NCBI RefSeq assembly: GCF_031921685.1
Contig: NZ_JAPDHU010000003.1
Span: forward strand, 1 to 64,000
Source of the DNA: Terripilifer sp031921685
GTDB taxonomy: Bacteria; Pseudomonadota; Alphaproteobacteria; Rhizobiales; Beijerinckiaceae
DNA: 64,000 bases
Direction of reading: 5' to 3'
Shown: positions 19,417 to 34,539 of the stretch, piece by piece
Layout: each line of letters opens with the position of its first letter
Numbering within the stretch: the first letter of the stretch is position 1
Notes under the pieces: model-generated
Told to the model about the DNA's origin: nothing
Database searches by the model: none
The model's input: only the letters and a program-made list of their open reading frames with translations
Made by a program: the position numbers and the translations under genes

Positions 19417-20312
19417 AAATCGCCGTTCCAGACTTGATCTCTAATTCCTATTTTCCCGCCGTCACCGCCGTTCATGGCGGCATGCTCGCGGCGCGCGGCA
19501 TTGATGCGACCGTTGAACTGATCTTCCCGGTCAACAAGGCCTATGAAGCCCTGCGCGACGGCATTGTCGATGCGGTGGCCGGTTCCGCCCATTCGGCCCT
19601 GCACGCCTTTCCCGAATGGCAGGGCGTCAAACTGCTCTGCGCCCAAGGCCAGGGCATGTATTGGTTCCTTGTCATGCGCGCCGACATTCCCTGCGAGCGT
19701 GGCGACGTCAGCGTCGTCAAGGGCCGCACCATTGGCGCAGCGCCCTGGGTCGACCTCGGCCTGCGCGGCTTGCTGCGCGCCGCTGGTATCGACGAGAAAC
19801 GCGACAATGTTACCATCGCGCCCGTACCCAACACGGGCGCGCCCAGCACCAATTTCGGCCTGACGGCCGCCAAGGCGCTTCAAGACGGTTTGATCGACGG
19901 CTTCTGGGCCAATGGCATGGGTGCGGAAGTGGCCGTGCGTAGCGGTGCCGGCAAGATCGTGCTCGATGTCAGGCGTGGCGATGGTCCGAAGGACGCGTTC
20001 AACTTCACGATGGCGTCCGTCGCCGTGACCGACAAGTTCCTCGCCGAGCGTGCCGATGATGCCAAGGCGCTCAAACTAGCGATCGGAGACGCACATCAGG
20101 CGTTGAAAAAGAATATCTCACTGGCCACCGACATCGGCCGGAAAATCTTTCCCACCGAACAGGCCGAACTCATTGCCGGCATCGTCGAGCGTGACCTGCC
20201 TTATTATTCGACGGACATCAGCCCCGACTTCGTAAAAGGCATGAATGCCTTTGGCCGTGACGTCGGTATCCTTAAGGGCGACCCTGCTTACGAAGCTGTC
20301 GTCGCGCGATAG
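19413..20312 (+). CDS. NMT1/THI5-like solute-binding-protein homologue without signal peptide
   Basis: The 299-residue protein has the type II binding fold of SsuA/NMT1-like proteins (GGMLAARGIDATVELIFPVN, AYEALRDGIVDAVAGSAHSA, YWFLVMRADIP). Its first residues, MKIAVPDLISNSYFP, lie directly in the first beta strand, with no signal peptide or lipobox, and no in-frame upstream extension encodes one. It should therefore be cytoplasmic, unlike transport receptors, and no cognate permease or ATPase is adjacent. An enzymatic or sensory role for the pathway is possible. It is the last gene of the operon, followed by a terminator. Confidence 0.75.
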   Translation: MKIAVPDLISNSYFPAVTAVHGGMLAARGIDATVELIFPVNKAYEALRDGIVDAVAGSAHSALHAFPEWQGVKLLCAQGQGMYWFLVMRADIPCERGDVSVVKGRTIGAAPWVDLGLRGLLRAAGIDEKRDNVTIAPVPNTGAPSTNFGLTAAKALQDGLIDGFWANGMGAEVAVRSGAGKIVLDVRRGDGPKDAFNFTMASVAVTDKFLAERADDAKALKLAIGDAHQALKKNISLATDIGRKIFPTEQAELIAGIVERDLPYYSTDISPDFVKGMNAFGRDVGILKGDPAYEAVVAR

Positions 20313-20334
20313 ACAGCCGCTAAAGCAAACGTGA

Positions 20335-20361
20335 GGGCTCGGTGCAAACCGAGCCCTTTTT
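20335..20361 (+). terminator. Rho-independent terminator of the DUF2848 operon
   Basis: Perfect 8-bp stem GGGCTCGG / CCGAGCCC (20335-20342 and 20349-20356), 6-nt loop and five T. It lies 22 bp after the stop at 20312 and closes the seven-gene run. Confidence 0.92.
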
Positions 20362-20373
20362 CTTCGCCCACTT

Positions 20374-21582
20374 TCAAGCTGCCACAGGGCTTTCCTTGGG
20401 TCGCGGCTGGTAGAGCAACATCAAAGCTACCGCCAGGACGCTGGACGCCAGCATAATGGCGAAGGCGATCGCATAGGAGCCGTTGGCGTCGAAGATCACC
20501 GCCCCGGCATAGGCGCCGATGCCGCCAAACGTATGATGCACCATGGTGATCAGACCGCTGATCGCACCGAGATGTTTCATGCCGAAGGCATCCCGTACGA
20601 ACAACACCGTGAGCGGCGCGGTGACAAGAAAGGTCAATCCAAAGACCAGGGTAAAAACAGCAATTGAAATGGTCGAGCTGTCGATCAGCAGCAAGCCGAA
20701 ACAAGCAATGCGCAGCACGAAGGACGCAATCGTCGGCATCACCGGCCCGGTCTTGTCGCCAAAGGCACCCGCCAGCAGCACGCCGATCAACGCCGCCAGC
20801 CCCATCACCGCCAGGAGATTGCCGGCGAAAAGCTGGCTCACGCCGCTGTCCTCCGCATAGGCGACGAGATGGGTGGTGACGAAGAAATCGTCCAAGCCGC
20901 AGACAGCGAACACACTGATCAACACCCAGAAGCGGCGCGTGCGGGCCGCCTCGCGCAGGCTCATGCCCTCACGCGGTGCCTGCGCCGCCAGCGAACCATT
21001 GCCCGAATGAGCCGGCACAGCGAAATAGATCAAGGGCAACAAGGCCAGATGCGCCGCCGCCACCCAGAAATAGACCGAGCGCCAGCCGATCTGCACCAGA
21101 ACCGCTGCCAGGACCGCGACGATGAGCAATTGCCCGAGGCTCATGCCCGAGGTGACGAAGCCGTTGGCGAAGCCCGTATTACCCGGAAAAGTGCGGGCCA
21201 CCATCACACCGACCGTGGGGGTCGAACAGCCTGCATTGCCGACGCCGTAGATCAGGCCGAACAGCAGCAGTACGTGCCAGGGTTCGCTGACGAACCCCAT
21301 CATGCCAATGCCAAAGGCGCAAACCACCACGCCCGAGGCGATCAGCAGCCGCAGGCTCACCCGGTCAGCCAGCCGGCCGGCGAAAAACATGGCGATGGCC
21401 GAGACCACCTGGAACACTGCCACCGCGGACCCGATATCGGCCCGGTTCCACTTCAGATCCTCCACCATCGGCCGCAAGGTCAGCCCGACGGCCAGCCGGC
21501 CGCTGCCATTGACGAAAAGGGCGAAGAAACCGGCGGCGAGCACGAGAACGGCCGCCATGGGCAATTTGCTGGACTTGGGCAC
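20374..21582 (-). CDS. MFS transporter
   Basis: The 402-residue protein has about 12 hydrophobic helices; the typical loop motif after helix 2 reads AGRLADRVSLRLLIASG and Arg/Asp-rich connecting loops are present. The Leu/Ala content and FVNGSGRLAVGLTLRPMVEDL resemble the oxalate/formate antiporter-like (OFA) branch, but I cannot set a substrate. It is convergent with the catabolic operon and ends beside its terminator; 249 bp of divergent spacer separate it from cfa. Confidence 0.8.
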   Translation of the reverse strand: MPKSSKLPMAAVLVLAAGFFALFVNGSGRLAVGLTLRPMVEDLKWNRADIGSAVAVFQVVSAIAMFFAGRLADRVSLRLLIASGVVVCAFGIGMMGFVSEPWHVLLLFGLIYGVGNAGCSTPTVGVMVARTFPGNTGFANGFVTSGMSLGQLLIVAVLAAVLVQIGWRSVYFWVAAAHLALLPLIYFAVPAHSGNGSLAAQAPREGMSLREAARTRRFWVLISVFAVCGLDDFFVTTHLVAYAEDSGVSQLFAGNLLAVMGLAALIGVLLAGAFGDKTGPVMPTIASFVLRIACFGLLLIDSSTISIAVFTLVFGLTFLVTAPLTVLFVRDAFGMKHLGAISGLITMVHHTFGGIGAYAGAVIFDANGSYAIAFAIMLASSVLAVALMLLYQPRPKESPVAA

Positions 21583-21831
21583 GGTGTTTCCAAAAGAAAT
21601 TATTGCCTAAGGATTAGCCACAAAACCGTGGATAGGCGACTATCCAATCAGAGAAATCCCGCGATTTGGGCGCAGGGCAGCTCTGCGCAGCCCCGCCCAG
21701 AAAGCGCTTTTCACCCTCCAAATAGCCATCCGTGCTGGACTTGGCGGGGGTTTTGCCGGATGTAAGCCCCCGGAATCGGCGGAAGTCCTGATCTGCCTCC
21801 TGCCCTACGGCCGTCCGGCCTGGAGTTTTCA

Positions 21832-23151
21832 ATGGACAAGAAGAAGCAGAAGCGGCTCGAACTCCTGCGCGAGTTCTTGACGGTGGCGCATCAGAAGCTC
21901 GGCCTGGAGTTCGGTATCGAGCTCTGGGACGGTGTCCGCATTCCGCAGGACTATCCGGCCGATGGCCTGGCCGTCGCCATCGCCGACGAAGGCGCCGTCG
22001 CCGCCCTGTTGCGCAAACCTAAGCCGGAAACCATGGCCAACCTGTGGGCGTCGGCACGGGTCGACATTCGCAACGGCACGATTTTCGATCTCGTCGGCAA
22101 ACGTCCGAAAGTGCGCACCAAGAATTTCATCAAGTCGCTCGACAAGATGCACATCGCCAAGCTGGCGACGAAATTCCTGTTCGTGCCGCGTGGCGGGCCG
22201 TGGCCACTGGAAACGGTAAGCTCCGACAAGCAGAGCGACGGCAGCGCCAAAGAGAATAAGAAGAACATCTCCTATCACTACGACGTGTCGAACGCCTTCT
22301 ATGAACTGTGGCTCGACAAGGAGATGGTCTACACCTGCTCCTACTTCACCGATTGGAACAACTCCATCGACCAGTCGCAGTTCGACAAGCTCGACATGGT
22401 TTGCAAGAAGCTGCGCCTGAAGCCCGGCGAAACCCTGCTCGACATGGGTTGCGGCTGGGGCGCGCTCTCGATCCATGCGGCCAAATATTACGGCGTGAAG
22501 GCCTATGGCGTGACCCTGTCGGAACAACAGGTCGCCTATGCCAATGAAAAGATCAAACGGCTTGGCTTGCAGGATCAAGTGCGCATCGAGTGCAAGGACT
22601 ATGCGCACGCCGAAGGCGTCTACGACAAAGTGGCGGCCATCGGCATGTTGGAGCATGTCGGCATCGACAACTTCCCGATCTACTATCAGACGGCCGCGCG
22701 CTCACTGCGCCCCGGCGGCCTGTTCCTGCACCATGCCATCACCCGCCCAGGCAAGAGCGAAGCGGCCCGCACCAAGAAGCGCCGACCGGAATTCGCCGCA
22801 CTGACCCGTTACATCTTCCCCGGCGGCGAACTCGACTACATCGGTCGCACCGTCACCAATCTCGAACTGAACGGCTTTGAAGTCCGCGACGTCGAATGCT
22901 GGCGCGAGCACTACATGCTCACCTGCCGTCATTGGCACGACCGGCTTGTCGCCAATTGGGATGCGGCGGTGAAGGAGGTCGGTGAGGCGACGGCGCGCAC
23001 CTGGCTGGTCTATCTCGCGGCTTGCTCGATCACCTTCGAACGCAACAACTGCGGCCTCTATCAGACCCTGTCGGTCAAGCGCCTGAAAGGCCCGACCGAC
23101 ATGCCGCCGACGCGTACTTATATGTATGCGCCCGGCCCGACGCCGAAATAA
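21832..23151 (+). CDS. cfa: Cyclopropane-fatty-acyl-phospholipid synthase family protein
   Basis: This 439-residue SAM-dependent enzyme methylenates unsaturated phospholipid acyl chains at the membrane. The N-terminal domain is followed by SYHYDVSNAFYELWLD, YTCSYF, the SAM loop LLDMGCGWGALSIHAA (about 203-218), and GMLEHVG with the bicarbonate/active-site region beyond. The spacing of motifs and length match the Cfa family. It is monocistronic and followed by a strong terminator. Confidence 0.9.
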   Translation: MDKKKQKRLELLREFLTVAHQKLGLEFGIELWDGVRIPQDYPADGLAVAIADEGAVAALLRKPKPETMANLWASARVDIRNGTIFDLVGKRPKVRTKNFIKSLDKMHIAKLATKFLFVPRGGPWPLETVSSDKQSDGSAKENKKNISYHYDVSNAFYELWLDKEMVYTCSYFTDWNNSIDQSQFDKLDMVCKKLRLKPGETLLDMGCGWGALSIHAAKYYGVKAYGVTLSEQQVAYANEKIKRLGLQDQVRIECKDYAHAEGVYDKVAAIGMLEHVGIDNFPIYYQTAARSLRPGGLFLHHAITRPGKSEAARTKKRRPEFAALTRYIFPGGELDYIGRTVTNLELNGFEVRDVECWREHYMLTCRHWHDRLVANWDAAVKEVGEATARTWLVYLAACSITFERNNCGLYQTLSVKRLKGPTDMPPTRTYMYAPGPTPK

Positions 23152-23184
23152 GCGCGAAGCTGGCGCGAACCAACTCGAAAAAGA

Positions 23185-23210
23185 AAAGCCCCATCTAACG
23201 ATGGGGCTTT
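23185..23210 (+). terminator. Terminator shared by cfa and the L,D-transpeptidase gene
   Basis: Perfect 11-bp stem AAAGCCCCATC / GATGGGGCTTT with TAAC loop. It has TTATTATTTT after it on the + strand and A/T-rich DNA on the other side, so it can act on both convergent transcripts. Confidence 0.9.
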
Positions 23211-23248
23211 ATTATTTTCATCGTTTTTTGAAACGCGTCCCGTGTCGA

Positions 23249-23788
23249 TCAGATCGCGACCACCGGCATGCCGACGCTGACCCGTTCGAACAGATCGATC
23301 ACGTCTTCATTATACATGCGGATGCAGCCATAGGAGGCAGCCGTGCCGACCGAGTTGCGCATGGTGCGCGTCGTGCCGTGAATAGCGATTTCGCTGCGAT
23401 CGAGCGTGATGGCGCGCGGTCCCATCGGATTGCCAGGAGCGCCGCCAGGGATGAGATCGGGCAGCTTCGGATTGTCGCGCTTGACCACGGCCGGCGGTGC
23501 CCAAGCCGGATTGACGAACTTGCCTTCCACATGCGCCCAGCCCGACCAGGCTTTGCCCGCCTTGCCGACCGCGACCGGATAGCGGATCGCCTGACCGTTG
23601 CCCAGCACCAGGAACAACCTGCGCTGGCGCAGGGAAATCACCATCGTACCTGCCGGATATTCGGCCGGGAAAGCGACGACATCATGTGCAGCAAGCGCCG
23701 GAGTTGCGACGGCGGCCGCTGCGGCAACACCACCACTCAACTGCAAAAACGCACGGCGCGACTGCGCGCCGGACAGAAGACCGACCAT
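23249..23788 (-). CDS. L,D-transpeptidase (YkuD domain), periplasmic
   Basis: About 179 residues from the ATG at 23788; the longer frame to 23899 adds a stretch before a normal export signal (RRAFLQLSGG, Ala-rich core ending PALAAH). The YkuD catalytic motifs are complete: HGT in IHGTTRTM and the Cys motif in GTAASYGCIRMYN. It would make 3-3 peptidoglycan cross-links or attach proteins to peptidoglycan. The Tat-like twin Arg is notable but short. Confidence 0.9.
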   Translation of the reverse strand: MVGLLSGAQSRRAFLQLSGGVAAAAAVATPALAAHDVVAFPAEYPAGTMVISLRQRRLFLVLGNGQAIRYPVAVGKAGKAWSGWAHVEGKFVNPAWAPPAVVKRDNPKLPDLIPGGAPGNPMGPRAITLDRSEIAIHGTTRTMRNSVGTAASYGCIRMYNEDVIDLFERVSVGMPVVAI

Positions 23789-23960
23789 AACCCCAACCCC
23801 GTCGTGACCAGCTGACCGCAGGAGAAAAACGGCAAGCCGGATAATGTTGAATTGAACGGGGCGGACTATAGCACCAAGGTCGATGCAGTGGTGCAACACC
23901 TTGCTGAAAAGGTGAACAAAACCCTGTGCTACACGGCTTTGTGAAAGAATGCGGTCAGGA

Positions 23961-23987
23961 ATGAGGCGGCGCTGAGCGCCGTCTCAT
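23961..23987 (-). terminator. Hairpin downstream of the Pro/Ala-rich gene
   Basis: Arms ATGAGGCGGCGC and GCGCCGTCTCAT with one mismatch and a TGA loop, 14 bp after the stop of the minus-strand gene. No T-tract follows, so it may protect mRNA ends or act with Rho rather than as an intrinsic terminator. Confidence 0.5.
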
Positions 23988-24001
23988 CGTAACCCGAGAA
24001 A

Positions 24002-24895
24002 CTACTCTAGTGGTGCGACGGGAACATCCGGTGTCGGCGTCGCAGGCTTAGCTGGCGGCGCGTCGAGCGGCGCGGCAGGCACATTGGACGCGGCCGCTGG
24101 CGGCTGGGACGTCGCCGGCGCTGTCGTTACGGGACCGCCGGGATAAACGACACGCGGCGCCGCAGCGGCCGGCTTGGTTTCAGGCTGGCTCGTTTCAGGC
24201 TTGGCCGCCTCCGGCTGCGGCAATACGGGTGTCGCGGGCTTCACCGGCTGAACGCTGTCACCGCGGGCCGGATCGGGACGCGCGGCTTGCGCGGGTCCTT
24301 GCGGGCGAGCTGCTGGCGGATTGCTTTCGCCAGGACGCATACGCGGCCCTTCACTCTCTGGCCGGGCGGCGGCGCGCGGCGGACGTGTCTGCGGGGCCGT
24401 GTGCGACTCCGGCCCAATGCCTGGCACGACATGCGGCGCTGATGGCATCGCCGGCGGTGGTGGAGCAACCGGCGCATCGCGATAGTCATTCGCGCGCGCC
24501 TCGTTGCGTGGCTGCGTCGTCAGCCGAGCGGAACGGACGATCTCGCCTTCAATGCCATCGACCACCAGCCGGAAGCGCTGGCCACGGCGATCCTGCGCGA
24601 CGACGATATAGGTGCGACCGCTGCGCTGCATCTGGCCAATGACACGATAGCCATCATCGCGCAGGCTCTCGCGAATCTCGCCGGGCGATAGCATGTTCAG
24701 CGCCGGCGCCCGATAGCGCGGCGCATAGATCGGCGCATCGTCATAGTAGGGGTCAACCGGATAGGAATAGGTACGGTAGCCCCAATAGCCGTAAACCTGA
24801 GCCTGCGCCGGTGCCGCCGCGCCGACCAGGACGGTCGTCGCTGCCAGACCACCGAGCATGGCTGTGCGGGAAAGCATTCGCTTCAGAGCGGCCAT
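24002..24895 (-). CDS. Secreted protein with PepSY-like N-terminal domain and Pro/Ala-rich tail
   Basis: The 297-residue protein has a signal peptide (about 1-32, ending PAQAQ), a Tyr-rich segment (YGYWGYRTYSYP), a small folded domain (about 68-125: LSPGEIRESLRDDGYRVIG, then GRTYIVVAQDRRGQRFRLVVDG) and a tail of about 170 residues dominated by Pro, Ala, Glu and Thr. The start has AAAGGAGG. The domain resembles PepSY-like sequences common in Rhizobiales envelope proteins; the tail is probably disordered and may span the periplasm. Function is unknown. Confidence 0.7.
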   Translation of the reverse strand: MAALKRMLSRTAMLGGLAATTVLVGAAAPAQAQVYGYWGYRTYSYPVDPYYDDAPIYAPRYRAPALNMLSPGEIRESLRDDGYRVIGQMQRSGRTYIVVAQDRRGQRFRLVVDGIEGEIVRSARLTTQPRNEARANDYRDAPVAPPPPAMPSAPHVVPGIGPESHTAPQTRPPRAAARPESEGPRMRPGESNPPAARPQGPAQAARPDPARGDSVQPVKPATPVLPQPEAAKPETSQPETKPAAAAPRVVYPGGPVTTAPATSQPPAAASNVPAAPLDAPPAKPATPTPDVPVAPLE

Positions 24896-25066
24896 TCAAG
24901 CCTCCTTTGGGGATGCACCCCACCGCTGTTGAACACGGCCGCAGGGCGCATCGACAAGTGAAATCGACAAGTGAACCTGCCTCAGACTTCGATTGTGAAT
25001 GCGGCAAGGATAGGACGTCAGAGGCGTTTTTAGGAGGCATTGCTGGGTCTGGAATAGTGCCTCCGG

Positions 25067-26170
25067 TCAGTTTCCCGTATTAGCGGCGACAATCCCCACA
25101 AAACGGTCGATATCCGCCTCCCGGGTGACGAAAGAGGTTACCAAACGGACGAAAACCTCGTCTGGCGCCGGCCTCTCCTCGATGGCCAGCCTATCAGCGG
25201 ACCAGGGGTAATAACGGGCGCCGGCCTGTTTGAGCGCCAGATCGGCGGTTCGCGGCAGAATGGCGAACACTTCATTGGCCTCGACAGGCCATGCGAGACG
25301 GACGCCGGAAATGACAGCCAAGGCCGTTGCCAGCCGTGTTGCACAGGCATTGGAATGACGCGCCAGATCGAGCCAATGATGATCGTCCAACCAGGCCAGC
25401 ATCTGAGCAGCCAGGAAACGCCCTTTGGATAAAGTGTGCCCGCCACGCTTGCGCCGATAGGCAAAGTCGGCAGCCAGGGCTTTGTCGAAGAAGACGACGG
25501 CCTCGCAGGCAAAAGCCCCGTTCTTCGAGGCACCAAGCGACAAGACATCGACGCCAACACGCCATGTGATATCGGCTGGCGCGCAGCCTAAGGACGCCAC
25601 CGCATTGGCGAAACGGGCACCATCCATATGCACGCGCATCGCACGCTCATGAGCAAGGGCGGCCAAACCTGAAATGTCCTTTGCACGATAAAGCGTTCCC
25701 GATTCGCTAGCTTGGGACAATGACAGAGCCGCCGGCTGCACCTGTTTGACCAAACCAGCCGGATAGGCGGCCAAGCTGGCGGCGAGCGCCGCCGGCGTGA
25801 TCTTGCCGGCATCCCCGGAAATACCGATGAGCTTGGCGCCAGCCGAGAAAAACTCCGGCGCGCCACACTCATCATCCATGACGTGAGCATGAGCATGACA
25901 GAAAATCGCCCCATAGGGAGGCGTCAGCGCCGCAAGGGCGAGAGCGTTCGCCGCCGTGCCGCTTGCCAGCAGAAAAACCGCGCAGTCGCGCTCGAACACC
26001 TCGCTGATCCGCTCCTCGGCGCGGCGGGTGAACGGATCGGCACCATAGGCCGGCGCAACTCCATCGTTCGCCGCAACAAGCGCCTCCAGGACCTTGCTGG
26101 ACGCACCGCTGGCATTGTCGCTGGCAAGGTCGAGGGAGGATGTTTCAATGGTCTGCATGGCTGCTGACAT
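25067..26170 (-). CDS. Low-specificity threonine aldolase / beta-eliminating lyase
   Basis: About 367 residues. The fold-type I PLP enzyme shows SDNASGASSKVLEAL at the N-terminus, ERDCAVFLLASGTAANALAL, the PLP Lys in LSLGASKNGAFACEAV, and HMDGARFANAVA. This is the threonine aldolase group that splits threonine or allo-threonine to glycine and acetaldehyde. The ATG at 26170 is preferred on family length; ATGs at 26179 and 26158 are also possible. Confidence 0.85.
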   Translation of the reverse strand: MSAAMQTIETSSLDLASDNASGASSKVLEALVAANDGVAPAYGADPFTRRAEERISEVFERDCAVFLLASGTAANALALAALTPPYGAIFCHAHAHVMDDECGAPEFFSAGAKLIGISGDAGKITPAALAASLAAYPAGLVKQVQPAALSLSQASESGTLYRAKDISGLAALAHERAMRVHMDGARFANAVASLGCAPADITWRVGVDVLSLGASKNGAFACEAVVFFDKALAADFAYRRKRGGHTLSKGRFLAAQMLAWLDDHHWLDLARHSNACATRLATALAVISGVRLAWPVEANEVFAILPRTADLALKQAGARYYPWSADRLAIEERPAPDEVFVRLVTSFVTREADIDRFVGIVAANTGN

Positions 26171-26371
26171 GCCCCACATTCCATGGTCCGAGCAATGACT
26201 TATGAAGGATTTTAACGGATTTCTGTGGCATCGGCGGCGGATAATCGCTAGATTAGAATACCTTATGCAGGCAGGGCGCCATCCGTTCCGCCGCCTGCCT
26301 AGAAAGGGAGCTGGCACATCACCTCCGGAAGCATTACGCCGCGCCTTGAGCCGGCGGCAGAAAACATCAAC

Positions 26372-27862
26372 ATGCCGCGGGGCGATGATGCGGAAATGTT
26401 CGATCTCGCGCCCGTCTCGCTATGGTTGGAAGACTATTCCGGACTGCGGACCCATTTCGATGGCTTGCGCGCACAAGGCGTCGCGGATTTGCGCGCCTAC
26501 CTCCGCGAGGATCGCGAACGCATACGAACCTGTTCGGCGCACCTTCGTGTCATCAAGGTCAACCGCAAAACCTTGAACCTGTTCGAAGCGGCCGATCTCG
26601 AAACTCTGACCGCGAACATCCATCACGTTTTCCGCGACGATATGTTCGACACCCATGTTGAGGAATTGGCACAGCTTTGGGATGGCCATAGCCATTTCCA
26701 CAGCACGAGCGTCAACTATTCCCTTTCTGGCCGCCGGATCGACATTCAACTGAAAGGCTCGATTCTCCCGGGCTACGAGAACGACTGGCGACGCGTGTTG
26801 GTCGCCATCGAGGACGTAACCGAGCGCGAAACCGCTCGGCGCGCTTTGACGGTCAGCGAAGCCTATGCGCGTGGCCTGTTCGCCCATTCGCCCGTGTCGC
26901 TTTGGGTGGAAGATTTCAGCGCCATTCGCCGACTTCTGGAAGAAATCCGCTTCCGCGGCATCACCGATTTCCGCGTCTTTACCGACGTACATCCTGAATT
27001 CGTCGAACGCTGCATGAGCGAGATTCGCGTCATCGACATCAATCAGCAGACCCTGCACATCTTCGGTGCGCCCAACAAAGCCGTTTTGCTGCAACGCCTC
27101 GACGAAGTCTTCCGCGACGACATGCGGCAGAATTTCCGCGAGCAATTGATTGATCTCTGGGACGGCAAGCTGTTTCAGCAGCGTGAGGTGCTGAACTATT
27201 CTCTCGATGGCGCCGAGATCCATTTCTACATGCAGTTCTCGGTATTGCCCGGTCACGAGAAAGACTGGTCCTTGGTGCAGGTCGCCCTCACCGACATCAC
27301 TGCGCGCAAGAAAGCCGAAGCCTATCTCGAATATCTCGGCAAGCACGATGTTTTGACCAAGCTTTACAATCGCTCCTTCTATGTCGACGAATTGCATCGG
27401 CTGGAGCGCAAGGGTCCAACGCCGGTCACCATCGTTATGGCCGATCTCGACGGCTTGAAAATCGTCAACGATCAACTCGGCCACGCCGCAGGCGACACGC
27501 TGCTTGCCCGCATGGGCGAAGTCCTGTGCAAGCTCGTCGAAAAGCCGAACCACGCGGCGCGAATCGGCGGCGACGAATTCGCCGTCCTGCTGCCCGGCGC
27601 CGACGAGGCTGTCGGCCAGAAATTGACGGACGATATCAATGCCCTGGTCGAACTGAACAATCAGTATTACGGAGAGCCCCGCCTCAGCCTGTCGATCGGT
27701 GCCGCCACCAGCCGGTCCGGTGAACGGCTGGAGGTGACGATCAAACGCGCCGATGACCATATGTATGAAGTGAAACGGTCCCGATATACGCAGCCCGGCC
27801 ACGACCGTCGGCGACGGCCGGAACGCCTCGTTGGGAGCCAGGCAGAGAGCGACGCCTCATAA
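26372..27862 (+). CDS. Diguanylate cyclase with two tandem PAS-like sensor modules
   Basis: The 496-residue protein has no membrane segment. Two similar modules of about 145 residues (each with PVSLW[LV]ED[YF]S, then HVFRDDM or EVFRDDM, LWDG and LNYSL or VNYSL) are followed by a GGDEF domain opened by HDVLTKLYNRSFY. The active-site loop is RIGGDEFAVLLPG (GGDEF about 399). The usual RxxD inhibitory site nine residues earlier reads ExxN, so product inhibition should be absent. It makes c-di-GMP from GTP. The start has no clear ribosome-binding site; no other start is open in frame. Confidence 0.88.
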   Translation: MPRGDDAEMFDLAPVSLWLEDYSGLRTHFDGLRAQGVADLRAYLREDRERIRTCSAHLRVIKVNRKTLNLFEAADLETLTANIHHVFRDDMFDTHVEELAQLWDGHSHFHSTSVNYSLSGRRIDIQLKGSILPGYENDWRRVLVAIEDVTERETARRALTVSEAYARGLFAHSPVSLWVEDFSAIRRLLEEIRFRGITDFRVFTDVHPEFVERCMSEIRVIDINQQTLHIFGAPNKAVLLQRLDEVFRDDMRQNFREQLIDLWDGKLFQQREVLNYSLDGAEIHFYMQFSVLPGHEKDWSLVQVALTDITARKKAEAYLEYLGKHDVLTKLYNRSFYVDELHRLERKGPTPVTIVMADLDGLKIVNDQLGHAAGDTLLARMGEVLCKLVEKPNHAARIGGDEFAVLLPGADEAVGQKLTDDINALVELNNQYYGEPRLSLSIGAATSRSGERLEVTIKRADDHMYEVKRSRYTQPGHDRRRRPERLVGSQAESDAS

Positions 27863-28407
27863 ATCGGCGCCGCTTGCCTCTGCCCCGTTTCTCGCCAATT
27901 TGCCCGTTTCGCGTCCATACGACGCTATAATTATCCCCGTGCCAACGGCTTCACCCACTTGTAAGCTCGGGGTAAATCTGCCATGTTCGCGCGCCCTGGA
28001 TAGGACAGCTATGCTGACCATTTAGGCGAAAGGGCATCGGTCCTTGAAATTGCTGGCGAAAAGGATGGCGCGAGGCGGCCATCTCGAAGCGCCGATCTAT
28101 GGGTATGGCAACCGGCGGCCAGCAAGTGGCCGGGATTAGGGATGTCAATCGCATCACCGGGTCTGGAGCGGGGGATGATAGGGCGTATGTGGCGAAAACG
28201 GTTCGGCGATGTCCGGCGAAAACCCGCCGGTCGGGGACCGCGAACGCGCGTCCCTTGCAATTGATCTAATTCTGATTTCGCCCCATTTACATTGGCAAGA
28301 TTTTTCCAGGTGTGACCGACAAGCAAACAGTCTGCGCATGAGCGACAGATGATTTGTCAAGTGATCTGGATAAGCGATCTGGCCAGCACAGTTTCCGGAG
28401 CAGCGCC
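27863..28407. other. Long leader or promoter region of gltB
   Basis: These 545 bp hold no gene I can support. Visible structure includes hairpins CCGGCG/CGCCGG (28213-28230) and GGGAC-CGCG/CGCG-C-GTCCC (28234-28254), and a TATAAT-like box near 27925 without a good -35. It probably carries the gltBD promoter and regulatory sites. No glutamine-type or other known riboswitch was recognised. Confidence 0.5.
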
Positions 28408-33066
<4,659 letters not shown>

Positions 33067-33070
33067 TCCG

Positions 33071-34486
<1,416 letters not shown>

Positions 34487-34511
34487 GCGGCAGCCAATTT
34501 CAACAGATCAC

Positions 34512-34539
34512 CGTCAGCCCGTCATTGCACGGGCTGACG
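34512..34539. terminator. Bidirectional terminator between gltD and the GyrI-like gene
   Basis: Perfect 11-bp stem CGTCAGCCCGT / ACGGGCTGACG with a CATTGC loop, 25 bp after the gltD stop. Its far arm lies inside the last codons of the convergent gene. The downstream tract is CAAAATC on the + strand, so the T-tract is weak for gltD; Rho-independent action is not certain. Confidence 0.7.
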
